64,000 nt of DNA from Gemmiger formicilis (GCF_024462815.1 NZ_JANGCG010000001.1:372001-436000); one strand, 5' to 3'. Shown: positions 33,929 through 42,068, counted from the first letter of the stretch. Notes: a model not told the origin generated them from the letters alone. Numbers and translations are program-made.

Positions 33929-35655
33929 GCCCATTCACCCCGGTTTGCAGCACTACCAGGCGCGCCCGCGAGGAAGGACCAGTACGCATAGCCAAGCCCG
34001 GAGTTCAAATTCGCACAGGCCAAGCCGCAAGCCGCACCGTCGTTGAGGTTACCCCAAGACAGCCACTCATACGGCCCGCCAGAGGGCGGCAAATAGACCG
34101 CAGACTTGTAGCCGTTGCCGGAGGATGCGCCGTTGTCGATGACGCTCGGCGTGGTAAACTCCGGATGAGCCTTGCTGATAGCGAGATCGCCGATGTAGTG
34201 CCAGTTCCAGTTTGTAGGCTTCGGCACAGTCAGCGGCTTATCGGTATCAATGTAGTTGGCAGACTTGCTCTGCGCAATGTTCTTTGCCAGACGAACGGTC
34301 GCAGGGGCAATCGTCATGGTGTTGGCATCAGTGTCCACAGACAGCGTGTCGATGATGTCAGCTACAACGGCATACGCGCCGGGCTGAGACTCCAAGCCCT
34401 GAATGATGAACGGCTCTTTGCCGTTGGTGCAGCTGGTCGGAGAACCATCCACGCCCTGCACATCATCACAGGAACCAGACCACCACGGCATGGTGCTGAT
34501 GTAGGTGTCGGTAGTCACATCAAACGGCGTGTCGGTGTCGAGGTTGACGGCCTTATAGACCGTGCCACTGACGGTGACGCTGACAATGGACTTGATGCGC
34601 ACATTCTTCGCCAGCTTGTACATGGACGCGGTATTGCGGTCGGTGCTGGTGCCGCCGCCCACGTCGCCAACTATGACGGACGAGCCGACGAGCAGGTTGC
34701 CCGCCTGCGCTTCGGTCAGCAGGACGCGGGTAACGCCAGTCTCGGCCGCAGCGGCCTTGTACTGGAGGTTGTAGCTGGTGCAGCCCTCCAACGTGCCGGA
34801 GTTACCCTTTTTGCCGTACTTCAACTGGAACATGTGGATGCGGAACGCGATGTCGCAGATAGAAATACCGGCGTAGTTCGCGCCGCGCTTGCGCCACTCG
34901 GCAATCTGCGAGTTGTGGCTGTAAGTGTAGTTCAGCGGGGCAAGGCCGGACGCGGACGTGGGCTTGCCAGCGGCATCCTTGCCAGCGAGGTACTTTGCGT
35001 GAACCATGAACGCGCGGATCGTGCCGTCGGGCGCGACGCACTCCGGCAGTGGGAAGTAGCCAGCCTTGCGGGTGGTGCGGTAATACTTCCACCAGTTCAC
35101 GCCGTCATCCACCAGCGACATCCACGCGGATTTCTGCGCGACACCGACCATGCCGTTCGTACCGGCGCGGGTGAACGAACCGTCCACCTTGTCCACGGCC
35201 TTGATTTCGATTTCGCCGTTGGTGTCGATTTCGTACTCGACCTCGATGGTCCAGAACGCGAACTGCTTGCAGTACGGGTCTTTGCCGATGACGGTGTTGG
35301 TGCTAGGCGTGGCCGCGCCAAGTTCCTTGCTGTCCTCGACGAACTCGCCCTCGGTGGTCTGCGAGGTGCCGAAATCGTAGAATTTGACACCAAAGGTCTT
35401 GTCGCTGTGCAACAGATTGAACCAGCGGGCAAGAAGCTGGGTCTTGGTGTAGTTGCCGTCATCAGCGCCATGCCACCAAGACACGAACATGTCGTCGATG
35501 TTCTCCGGCGTGACGCTGGATGCGTAGAAGCTGTCATAGATGGCGGCACCGGTAGTGCCGGCCAGCTCGGCGGCTTTCAGGCTGTTGCCGGCTTCCAGCG
35601 CGGCGGCGACTTTCTGCAACGTCTCCTCGGTTGCGGGATGGGAAATGAGTTTCAT
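33922..35655 (-). CDS. DGR-diversified tail/receptor-binding protein (C-type-lectin-like end)
   Basis: 577 residues. The C-terminal part (about 480-577) resembles DGR C-type-lectin/FGE-like variable domains: NWNWHYIGDLAISKAHPEF, YEWLSWGNLNDGA, and GLGYAYWSFLAGAPG. Residues 517-565 are encoded by the variable repeat; ten of them differ from the template sense (mostly Asn in TR to Tyr, Ser or Ala). The N-terminal and central regions should attach it to the tail and are not recognised. It probably sets host-surface specificity. It lies in the fibre module before the lysis genes. Confidence 0.92.
   Translation of the reverse strand: MKLISHPATEETLQKVAAALEAGNSLKAAELAGTTGAAIYDSFYASSVTPENIDDMFVSWWHGADDGNYTKTQLLARWFNLLHSDKTFGVKFYDFGTSQTTEGEFVEDSKELGAATPSTNTVIGKDPYCKQFAFWTIEVEYEIDTNGEIEIKAVDKVDGSFTRAGTNGMVGVAQKSAWMSLVDDGVNWWKYYRTTRKAGYFPLPECVAPDGTIRAFMVHAKYLAGKDAAGKPTSASGLAPLNYTYSHNSQIAEWRKRGANYAGISICDIAFRIHMFQLKYGKKGNSGTLEGCTSYNLQYKAAAAETGVTRVLLTEAQAGNLLVGSSVIVGDVGGGTSTDRNTASMYKLAKNVRIKSIVSVTVSGTVYKAVNLDTDTPFDVTTDTYISTMPWWSGSCDDVQGVDGSPTSCTNGKEPFIIQGLESQPGAYAVVADIIDTLSVDTDANTMTIAPATVRLAKNIAQSKSANYIDTDKPLTVPKPTNWNWHYIGDLAISKAHPEFTTPSVIDNGASSGNGYKSAVYLPPSGGPYEWLSWGNLNDGAACGLACANLNSGLGYAYWSFLAGAPGSAANRGEWAG
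33961..34106 (-). repeat. DGR variable repeat (VR)
   Basis: 146 bp inside the 3' end of the tail gene, matching the template repeat at all non-adenine bases. Variable positions (plus strand) are 33975, 33977, 33978, 33984, 33990, 34001, 34002, 34031, 34032, 34053, 34074, 34086 and 34095. Its 3' border CCTCGCGGGCGCG is followed by different bases than in the TR (CCTGG versus ATCTGG), as expected for IMH and IMH*. Confidence 0.97.
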
Positions 35656-35659
35656 AAAT

Positions 35660-35920
35660 TTACTCCTCCTCGTTCATAAAGAAAGAAAACAGCCCGTTTT
35701 CATCCGGGCCAAGGGCATAGGTTGCGGCTCCGGCATATCCGGCTGCCTGTTGCGCAGCTTTGGCGGCGGTTTCAGCGAGAACCTTAACGCGGACTTCTGT
35801 TGCGTTGGATTCCTCTGCCGCCGCGCTGGCGGCATTGGCGTAGTTTTTCGCCACCTGTGCCTGCTTCTGCGCTTCGGCGGTAGCCTGTCCTTTTGCTACC
35901 GCGATTGCTATAATGTCCAT
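35660..35920 (-). CDS. Small fibre-module protein (86 aa)
   Basis: 86 residues: an Ala-rich helix (AEAQKQAQVAKNYANAASAAA) and an end GYAGAATYALGPDENG followed by FSFFMNEEE. This end is shared with the 150-aa protein at 36122-36574, so the two are modular paralogues. Probably a short coiled-coil fibre piece. Confidence 0.65.
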   Translation of the reverse strand: MDIIAIAVAKGQATAEAQKQAQVAKNYANAASAAAEESNATEVRVKVLAETAAKAAQQAAGYAGAATYALGPDENGLFSFFMNEEE

Positions 35921-35932
35921 GTTTCTGCTCCT

Positions 35933-36109
35933 TTACATATCGCAGAACTTGCCACTGGAATCGGCAATGACGATACGCTTCTCGTGGATGATGTAGGCTT
36001 TCGTACCCATCGGCGGGTTTTTGATGTCTTTCAGATCCTCGCTGTCATCGCACCAATACATCGTATCGGGCTGGCGGGTGACACCGTATTGTTCGCTCAA
36101 CTGCACCAT
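35933..36109 (-). CDS. Small phage protein (58 aa)
   Basis: 58 residues, MVQLSEQYGVTRQPDTMYWC..., beta-rich with KAYIIHEKRIVIAD. GGGGGTG precedes the ATG. Lies between two fibre-module genes. Not recognised. Confidence 0.65.
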   Translation of the reverse strand: MVQLSEQYGVTRQPDTMYWCDDSEDLKDIKNPPMGTKAYIIHEKRIVIADSSGKFCDM

Positions 36110-36121
36110 TGTTCACACCCC

Positions 36122-36574
36122 CTATCCCTCGTCCTCGTTCAAAAAGAACGAAAATTCGCCATTTTCATCAGCACCAAAAGCGAATGTGGCAGCCCCGGCA
36201 TAGCCCATGCACTGTTCAAGGGTTTTGTCGGCAGCAGCCTTTATCGCCGCAACCTCAACTTTGACTTCCGTGACCGTTTGCAGGTCATTTTTTACGGCGG
36301 CTTGCACCGCCAACGAATTTTGGTAGCTGAGAGCCGCCTTTTGAGCGTTCTCGGCAGCCAAAACGCCTTGTTCTTCCGCCTGTTTGACCTTAGCGTAGTC
36401 GTACACGACTTTCAGCTTGCTATACGGATTTACGCCGTCGCCCTGCTTCATGCGGAGGTTGCCGTCGGTCATTTCTTCGACAAGCAGTTCGCCGTCGTCG
36501 TAGATTTTGCCGTTCTTCTCGGCGGTTTCATATCCCGCAGTAGTGCCGTGGCGGGGAATAATTGTAGCAGCCAA
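36122..36574 (-). CDS. Short tail-fibre protein (150 aa)
   Basis: 150 residues. The N-terminus (IPRHGTTAGYETAEKNGKIY ... MKQGDGVNPYSKLKVV) recalls the virion-attachment N-terminal domains of fibres (GDG turn). A helical Ala-rich middle follows, then the end shared with the 86-aa protein. It combines both modules seen singly at 36606-36797 and 35660-35920. Confidence 0.7.
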   Translation of the reverse strand: MAATIIPRHGTTAGYETAEKNGKIYDDGELLVEEMTDGNLRMKQGDGVNPYSKLKVVYDYAKVKQAEEQGVLAAENAQKAALSYQNSLAVQAAVKNDLQTVTEVKVEVAAIKAAADKTLEQCMGYAGAATFAFGADENGEFSFFLNEDEG

Positions 36575-36605
36575 AATACCATCTCCTTTCTACCGAGCGC
36601 CGCGA

Positions 36606-36797
36606 TTACTCGCTATCCTCGGTTTTTGCAAGCACTTTGAGTTTGCTGTACGGATTCACGCCGTCGCCCACTTTGAGGGTAAGGCCGCTTGCCGTTTCTT
36701 CCAGCAGAAGTTCAAACTTCTCGTAGATTTTCCCGTTTGCTTCGGCCTGTGCATACTGCGCAGTTGTGCCGTGGCGCGGGATTGCAGTAACAGCCAT
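36606..36797 (-). CDS. Short fibre N-terminal module (63 aa)
   Basis: 63 residues, IPRHGTTAQYAQAEANGKIY ... GDGVNPYSKLKVL. Closely matches the first 55 residues of the 150-aa fibre protein downstream; either a stand-alone attachment module or the remains of a longer fibre. Own start and ribosome site present. Confidence 0.68.
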   Translation of the reverse strand: MAVTAIPRHGTTAQYAQAEANGKIYEKFELLLEETASGLTLKVGDGVNPYSKLKVLAKTEDSE

Positions 36798-36809
36798 TTG
36801 TATACCTCC

Positions 36810-37712
36810 TCAATCGTCCGGGCCGCCGCCATCAATGACAAGGGAAGTCGTCGTTCCCGGGCCGCCGCCTGTCAGCTTGAATTGGCTGACCTCGTTGGCT
36901 TCACCGCCGTCGAGTGTTCCGTAGTCTACCCAGTTCACGCGGGCGGCCGCCTTGGACGCTTGTGCGGCGCTGTTGGACGCAGCAACGGCCTGTTCCTTGG
37001 CAGACGATGAACTATCCTCTGCATCGGACTTTGCCTTTTCTGCGGCTTCCCTCGCGGTTTCTGCGTCGGCCTTGGATGCAGCGGCCTTGTTCTCCGAATT
37101 GAGCGCGGCGGCAGCATGGGCGGCGCTCTCGCTGGCCTTGGAGCCGGCCGTCTCGGCGTTGCGGGATGCTGTAGCGGCGGATGCGGCGGCGGAATTCTCG
37201 GACGCTTCTGCTCTTTCGGCGGCATCGGCGGCGGCGATTTGATTCTTGCCGGACAGCGTTTCAGATTCCTTGGCGGCGTTCTCGCTGTTTTTTGCAGCGG
37301 TTTCGCTGGCCTTGGCGTTTTTCTCGCTCGTCGCGGCGGCGGTCTTGCTGTCAGCGGCGTTCCGTTCACTCTCGGCTGCTGCGGCCGCGCTGTTGGCGGC
37401 GGCGGTTTTGTATCCCTCCGTCGTGGACATGATTTGCCGCATGGTCTCGACGTTGTGTTCAACAGCATCTTCGACCTCGGTGCTCATGTAGAACAGCGGA
37501 CACCACACGTTGGACGGAGACAGAACATACCAGCGGCCAGCGCCGATGACACGGACGCATGAGCCGACCTTGGCAAACCAGCGGATGTTCGTCTCCTCGC
37601 CGGCCCGTTCAAGGTTCGGCAGATTTTTCAAATCGTCAACGGTGTCGGCCGCGAACATATACAGGGCTTCCGTCGAGGTAGTCAGCGCGGATTGAATCAG
37701 CTTAAATGCCAT
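36810..37712 (-). CDS. Coiled-coil tail fibre (300 aa)
   Basis: 300 residues from the ATG at 37712, overlapping the radical SAM stop. A globular N-terminal domain (to about 85: WFAKVGSCVRVIGAGRWYVLS) is followed by a long Ala/Ser/Glu helix with heptad-like ASE/AAK repeats (about 95-255), likely a trimeric coiled coil. A Gly-rich end (SLVIDGGGPDD) resembles fibre tips. Probably a side fibre. Confidence 0.8.
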   Translation of the reverse strand: MAFKLIQSALTTSTEALYMFAADTVDDLKNLPNLERAGEETNIRWFAKVGSCVRVIGAGRWYVLSPSNVWCPLFYMSTEVEDAVEHNVETMRQIMSTTEGYKTAAANSAAAAAESERNAADSKTAAATSEKNAKASETAAKNSENAAKESETLSGKNQIAAADAAERAEASENSAAASAATASRNAETAGSKASESAAHAAAALNSENKAAASKADAETAREAAEKAKSDAEDSSSSAKEQAVAASNSAAQASKAAARVNWVDYGTLDGGEANEVSQFKLTGGGPGTTTSLVIDGGGPDD

Positions 37713-39048
37713 CTTCCCCACCCTCTTTCAAGAACACCTTTTCGGCTTCGGTCTGCAAGCGCAGCAGATACTCATACTCCTCGCGCGGGATAATCTGCAA
37801 GGCATCTTTCTCCGGCAGGAGTACCGCTTTCGGCGTGGTGTCGCGCAGTTCGAGGTAGCGCTTATTGTGGTAGTAGCACGACGCGAGGGTTCTCCCCTTG
37901 TGCGCCCAGCAGATGTTGGTAACGCGCCGGTTGACATCCCCTGTGCTTTCGTAGTTGTAGGCGCTGCACCACCCGCAGCCGACACCTACCGGGCAGTTGA
38001 TGCACTCGGGCGTGGACTGGCTGGACAGCGTAATCGCGTCGAGGTAATCGCGGATCTTCGCAGTATGCGGGGTGTTGTAAATTCCCTGCATATCCCCGAT
38101 GCAGATTTTCTCGGCCTTTTCCTTGCCGATACTGATTGGGCAGTACCGCAAGCACGGATAAGCCTTGCCCTGCGTGTCAAAAGCCAGCATACCGCCCGAG
38201 CCGCCGCAGTAGTTCTTATCATCCTCTTTCGCCACGGGGTATCCGATGTTGTGGTCGAGAATGGAGCACGCGATGACCCGCTTGGTGGCAATCAGGTGGT
38301 CCGACACGATTTTCAGCTGGTCGTACAGCACCCGGGCATCCTGCGGCGTGTAAATCGGCTCGTAGGCGTAGTTGGCCGCAATAAAATCCGGGTTCTGTTC
38401 CAGCATGAACAGGATGGCCTCGGACATCTGCGGGAAGCTGGCCGGAACGAACGTCATCTTCGTCTGCTTACCGCCAAGCCCTGCGGCCGCGTGGTATGCC
38501 TTGATGGCTTTGTCGAAGCTGCCATTGCCAGCGGCATCGACGCGGTGGGCATCGTGCAGGGCTTTGTGACCGTCGATGCTCACATTCAGGCTGAGGAACG
38601 GTGCAAAGCGCTTCACGAACGCCTGCACCTGCGGCTCGAAATAGTTCTGCCCGTTCGTGCTGATGCTGATACGAGCGCCACTCGCAAGGGTGCAGCCTTT
38701 CAACGCGCACTGCTTGAAAAAGTAGTCGCAGATGTCAGAAATCAACGGCGCTTCCAGCAGGGGCTCGCCACCGATGAAGTCGAGGATGACGGTTTTCGTC
38801 TTTTTGCTGATGAAGCCGCCAGGCTTGTCGTCTTCCCACATGCGGATAAGCAGATCGACAATGCGCTTGCCGGTTTCAAGGCTCATGGATTCCGGGCCTT
38901 TGTGGTGTTCGTAGCAGTAGTCGCACCGCAAATTGCACTGGTTCGTGACTTGGAACGTCACCTCGCGCACCAGCGAACGGTCAGCCACACCGGGGTACAG
39001 CCTGTGGATGAAGTCGTTATAATTCGGCAGACGCGGCAGTTCCCTCAT
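37702..39048 (-). CDS. Radical SAM/SPASM peptide-modifying enzyme (CXXX-repeat maturase-like)
   Basis: 448 residues. The cluster motif CNLRCDYC is Cys38, Cys42, Cys45, with GGEP at 93-96. The C-terminal SPASM-type region carries Cys281, Cys299, Cys303, Cys349, Cys352, Cys358, Cys361 and Cys380, enough for two auxiliary [4Fe-4S] clusters. The segment CGGSGGMLAFDTQGKAYPC recalls maturases paired with CXXX-repeat peptides. Such enzymes install thioether or other bonds on cysteine-rich substrates; the obvious substrate is the 54-Cys protein at 39927-40898 in the same transcript. AAAGGAG lies 12 bases before the ATG. Family match by memory, not by search. Confidence 0.88.
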   Translation of the reverse strand: MRELPRLPNYNDFIHRLYPGVADRSLVREVTFQVTNQCNLRCDYCYEHHKGPESMSLETGKRIVDLLIRMWEDDKPGGFISKKTKTVILDFIGGEPLLEAPLISDICDYFFKQCALKGCTLASGARISISTNGQNYFEPQVQAFVKRFAPFLSLNVSIDGHKALHDAHRVDAAGNGSFDKAIKAYHAAAGLGGKQTKMTFVPASFPQMSEAILFMLEQNPDFIAANYAYEPIYTPQDARVLYDQLKIVSDHLIATKRVIACSILDHNIGYPVAKEDDKNYCGGSGGMLAFDTQGKAYPCLRYCPISIGKEKAEKICIGDMQGIYNTPHTAKIRDYLDAITLSSQSTPECINCPVGVGCGWCSAYNYESTGDVNRRVTNICWAHKGRTLASCYYHNKRYLELRDTTPKAVLLPEKDALQIIPREEYEYLLRLQTEAEKVFLKEGGEDGI

Positions 39049-39370
39049 GGCTGAAAACGATCTCCTTTCTCTCGAAGTCGATGTAGAAGCCGGTGTCCTG
39101 CTTATCCCAGCCGAGTTCGACCGGGAAATACTGGTCCACCATCTTGTTCATCAGCATTTGGCGGTGTGTCTCCGCATGGGCAAGGTCGCTGCGGTACTGC
39201 TTGATGTAGGTGTCCAGCATCTCCCCTGCATCCTGCTCCTTGCTGAGATTGACGAAAAAGCCAATCAGGTTCTTGGCGACGCTCACCTCGTAGGAGCAGC
39301 GCTCCAATTCCGCAAAATGCGCATCCTCAACAGGCACGTTGACGTGCTTCTTCTCCACGATTTTATCCAT
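39017..39370 (-). CDS. Small helical partner of the radical SAM cassette (117 aa)
   Basis: 117 residues from MDKIVEKK, AAAGGAT upstream, overlapping the upstream gene by 8 bp and the enzyme gene by 32 bp. Mostly helical (ELERCSYEVSVAKNLIGFFV, DTYIKQYRSDLAHAETHRQM). It resembles in size and place the small modification-system protein found with CXXX-repeat maturases. It might bind the substrate leader; no RRE fold is obvious. Confidence 0.68.
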   Translation of the reverse strand: MDKIVEKKHVNVPVEDAHFAELERCSYEVSVAKNLIGFFVNLSKEQDAGEMLDTYIKQYRSDLAHAETHRQMLMNKMVDQYFPVELGWDKQDTGFYIDFERKEIVFSHEGTAASAEL

Positions 39371-39914
39371 GACACTTATCCTTTCCGACGAAACTAATTC
39401 CGTCATACCGTTCTTGGTATTTGTTCATCTTGCCAACGATGTCGTAGGCAAGGGTCTTTTCCTCGGGAAAATGCTCGATAGCGCAGCGAAGAATCCCGCT
39501 GCACACCTTGTAGGTAAAATAAAAAACCGCATCGTCGCCGCAGTCGTCAATGAGGTCCGCCTGCGCTTTCATGCGGTTTAACATATCGGGATTGCTGAAA
39601 ATATCGTAGTTGCGGTAGGCCGCCTGTACAGACGAGACGAACGATTCCACCAGTTCCAGTTCGCGGATTGAAAACTTACGCCCGAACACATCCTGCGCGT
39701 GGGTGAAGTATTCCCCAATGTAGGCGCACACCTTGCGGTCGTCGTAGTTCTCCACGACGGTCGCGCAGAAAATTTCTGCAAGGTGAATTGCCGCCATAGG
39801 ATATTCCACGCCTGCAAGGTTTGTGCGGCAAAATTCAAGGAACGTCGCCCTCGGGATAGGTTTCAAATCCGCGATAGCCAGTGTGACCGTTGCTTGGAGC
39901 AAATTTTTATCCAT
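39363..39914 (-). CDS. Helical protein of the radical SAM cassette (183 aa)
   Basis: 183 residues, all-helical, mildly acidic, not recognised. GGGAGG lies 5 bases before the ATG. It is encoded directly after the Cys-rich gene and before the 117-aa protein, so a role as chaperone or adaptor for the modified protein is likely. It could instead be a DGR accessory protein, but it is neither basic nor near the RT. Confidence 0.65.
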   Translation of the reverse strand: MDKNLLQATVTLAIADLKPIPRATFLEFCRTNLAGVEYPMAAIHLAEIFCATVVENYDDRKVCAYIGEYFTHAQDVFGRKFSIRELELVESFVSSVQAAYRNYDIFSNPDMLNRMKAQADLIDDCGDDAVFYFTYKVCSGILRCAIEHFPEEKTLAYDIVGKMNKYQERYDGISFVGKDKCHG

Positions 39915-39926
39915 AAAAGCCTCCCA

Positions 39927-40898
39927 TTACGCCCATATAGAGCCCGGTCCTGTACAAGTAGCGCTGCAATTTACCAGTTCACACGCAGAGCCGCAGCCAG
40001 TAGAGCAGGAATTTCCGCATCCCGAGCAGCCCTTGCAGTCTCCCCCACATCCTTGACAGCCACCGTGGCAGGTTCCTGTGCAGCCGGAGCAGCTTCCCGA
40101 ACATGTGCCGCTGCAATTACTGCAACCGCCAGTACAGGACGAGCAGCCCGAGCACGTTCCTGTGCATGTTCCTTGACAGCCGCCAGTGCAAGAGCCGGTA
40201 CAGCCCTGACACGTTCCTGTGCAAGTCCCTTGGCACGTTCCTGTGCATGTTCCCGTACAGCCCTGGCAGGTAGTCTTGCACGACCCCGAGCAAGTGCCGG
40301 TACAAGTACCTGTACATCCTTGGCAGGTGGATTGACAGCTACCAGTGCATGACCCCGTGCAGCTGCCTTGGCAAGTGCCTGTACACGTTCCCGTGCAGCC
40401 CTGACAAGAGCCCTTGCAGCTACCGCTACACGTCGTTTCGCACGAGCCAGTGCAAGAGCCTGTACACGACCCCGAGCAAGACCCTACGCAAGACCCCGTG
40501 CAGCCGTTACAGGTGGTATAGCACCCGCTGGCGCAAAGTCCTGTGCAGGACGCCGCGCAGCCCGTGTCCGTCATTGACACAGCGTCCTTTTTTCCTAGTT
40601 CTGCAATGCGCTTTGCCATTGCATCCATGCGGATATAACTGCCCGACTCCACCTTGTCGATTCCTGCCGGGTTGATGGCGCGGAGCGGGTCTGCGAGTTT
40701 TTGGCCGTGTTCTGCGAGGATGTAGCCGCCGGGCGCAGGCTTTGTCGAAAACTGGTAGGCGCTCCCTGCATAGCTTTGCACAGAGCCGACACCGCGGCGG
40801 CGGTTGCATTCGTTGTTCAACAGTTCTTTCAGGCCGTTGAAGTCCTCGGCTGTGACGAACGACACACCATCGTAGTTGTCCTTTGGCGTATATGCCAT
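39927..40898 (-). CDS. Cys-repeat fibre-like protein, probable radical SAM substrate
   Basis: 323 residues. The first 112 are an ordinary alpha/beta domain of phage-fibre type (YDGVSFVTAEDFNGLKELLN, RINPAG-like turns, MDAMAKRIAELGK) with one Cys. Residues 114-315 hold 54 cysteines, spaced CX3C with periodic CX2C steps. From about 192 to 249 a 19-residue unit CX2CX3CX3CX3CX3 repeats in register; fillers are Thr, Gly, Ser and Gln. It ends ATCTGPGSIWA. No transmembrane segment. First gene of the cassette; next upstream is the tail fibre at 40903-42054. Likely a virion protein stiffened by thioether or other enzyme-made bonds; metal binding is the alternative. Confidence 0.9.
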   Translation of the reverse strand: MAYTPKDNYDGVSFVTAEDFNGLKELLNNECNRRRGVGSVQSYAGSAYQFSTKPAPGGYILAEHGQKLADPLRAINPAGIDKVESGSYIRMDAMAKRIAELGKKDAVSMTDTGCAASCTGLCASGCYTTCNGCTGSCVGSCSGSCTGSCTGSCETTCSGSCKGSCQGCTGTCTGTCQGSCTGSCTGSCQSTCQGCTGTCTGTCSGSCKTTCQGCTGTCTGTCQGTCTGTCQGCTGSCTGGCQGTCTGTCSGCSSCTGGCSNCSGTCSGSCSGCTGTCHGGCQGCGGDCKGCSGCGNSCSTGCGSACELVNCSATCTGPGSIWA

Positions 40899-40902
40899 GC
40901 CA

Positions 40903-42054
40903 TCACCTCCCCAGCCTTACTCGGACGCGGCGGATCCCGTTTTCGTCCGAATTTTCCACAGCAAAACCCACTGCGAACGCCGCCTGTGCCGGGTTGGAGA
41001 CGGCAACGCCGACACCGGGGTATTTCTCACTCGGCACGATGTAGTCGCCCTTACGCACCCGGCCAATGACCTTTACGCGGCATCGGCCAATAAGGCCGAC
41101 GGGGATAAAGCGCCCGATGTTCCACTCGAAGTAGTCGAAGCCGTCAGGCGGGGCATCGCCGCCGATAAGCTGGCCGAACTCGTCAGAATGAACACCTACA
41201 ACGTGGCCGCCGTATGTGGCCTTGACGTACTGTTCCCGGTCAGACCGTTCATCCAGAGCGATAATATCTCCGGGTTCCGTACTCTCGCCGCGCGGGAAAA
41301 ACTCGGCGTAGTCGTTATAAATCGGGTGGTACGTCTTGTTGCCCGTGATGTTCCCGCGACAGGTCATCGTGTTCATGTAGACATCGCCCGCCGTGTTGAC
41401 GTAGTTGTTATTTGAGCCGAACGAGACAACACCTGTGAACTTGCCGCCCTCTTTCTTCATGTACTTTTGCGTACCCATGCCGAAGAAGTCAATCATGCTG
41501 CGCTCTTGGTCGTATGTGAAAGCGTACCAGTGGCCGCCAGCAATTTCATCCACGAGGTCGCCGCCGGCGTAGACGCTGCACGCATTGCCGTTTACCGTGA
41601 TTTTTTGCCCGGAGGTATAGCTTTCGCCCATGTAGACGTAGCCGTGAGAGTTGCCGTTGCCCGTAAACCGGTGGGTGCTGCCGCTGAGGTAGTCGGTATA
41701 GCGGCAGAACGCCGCAGTCGCCGGGGCAAAATAATCTGCCGTGTGACCGCCCAGCATCCCGGCGTTTAACTTCTCAATCAGCGTTCCATCCGCGATTTTC
41801 GAGATGATAGTCTCTTTGTTGAAGGACTTCGCGGGTACGGCATCGTCGGCCTTTTTGTCTGCGGATTGAATGGAACGCTGGTTGGCAAGAATCATTTGCT
41901 GAAGCACATTGCAGACCTTGTTGAACTGCTGCGCCGTAGGCCGCCCATGAACGCCGCCGACGATGGACACCCAGCCGCCCATCCATTCATCAAGGTTGAT
42001 TTCCGCGAGCGCACCATTTGTCGCAAATAGCGTACTGGTGCTAATATCGTCCAT
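40903..42054 (-). CDS. Tail fibre protein with autoproteolysis-type C-terminus
   Basis: 383 residues. A central beta-rich fibre part (GGHTADYFAPATAAFCRYTDYL, GNGNSHGYVYMGE) leads to a C-terminal block NDYAEFFPRGESTEPGDIIALDE, then PSEKYPGVGVAVSN. This resembles the Peptidase_G2/intramolecular chaperone domain that trims phage fibres and spikes. Comes right before the Cys-repeat gene. Confidence 0.82.
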   Translation of the reverse strand: MDDISTSTLFATNGALAEINLDEWMGGWVSIVGGVHGRPTAQQFNKVCNVLQQMILANQRSIQSADKKADDAVPAKSFNKETIISKIADGTLIEKLNAGMLGGHTADYFAPATAAFCRYTDYLSGSTHRFTGNGNSHGYVYMGESYTSGQKITVNGNACSVYAGGDLVDEIAGGHWYAFTYDQERSMIDFFGMGTQKYMKKEGGKFTGVVSFGSNNNYVNTAGDVYMNTMTCRGNITGNKTYHPIYNDYAEFFPRGESTEPGDIIALDERSDREQYVKATYGGHVVGVHSDEFGQLIGGDAPPDGFDYFEWNIGRFIPVGLIGRCRVKVIGRVRKGDYIVPSEKYPGVGVAVSNPAQAAFAVGFAVENSDENGIRRVRVRLGR

Positions 42055-42068
42055 TTGATTTTCCCCCT

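Noticed and set aside
36935..37468. Pro/Arg-rich 177-codon minus-strand frame inside the coiled-coil fibre gene
   Set aside because: It is a shifted reading of the Ala-rich repeat DNA; composition bias explains its length.
40100..40520. CRISPR array or simple DNA satellite
   Set aside because: The repeated DNA is in-frame coding for Cys/Thr/Gly/Gln with variable synonymous codons; there are no constant repeats with unique spacers.
39927..40560. Insect-type antifreeze protein or metallothionein
   Set aside because: TCT and CTG runs recall beetle antifreeze repeats, but those have a 12-residue period with TCTxSxxCxxA, not CX3C. Metallothioneins are short and lack a fibre-type domain and a radical SAM partner. 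Metal binding stays possible as a secondary option.
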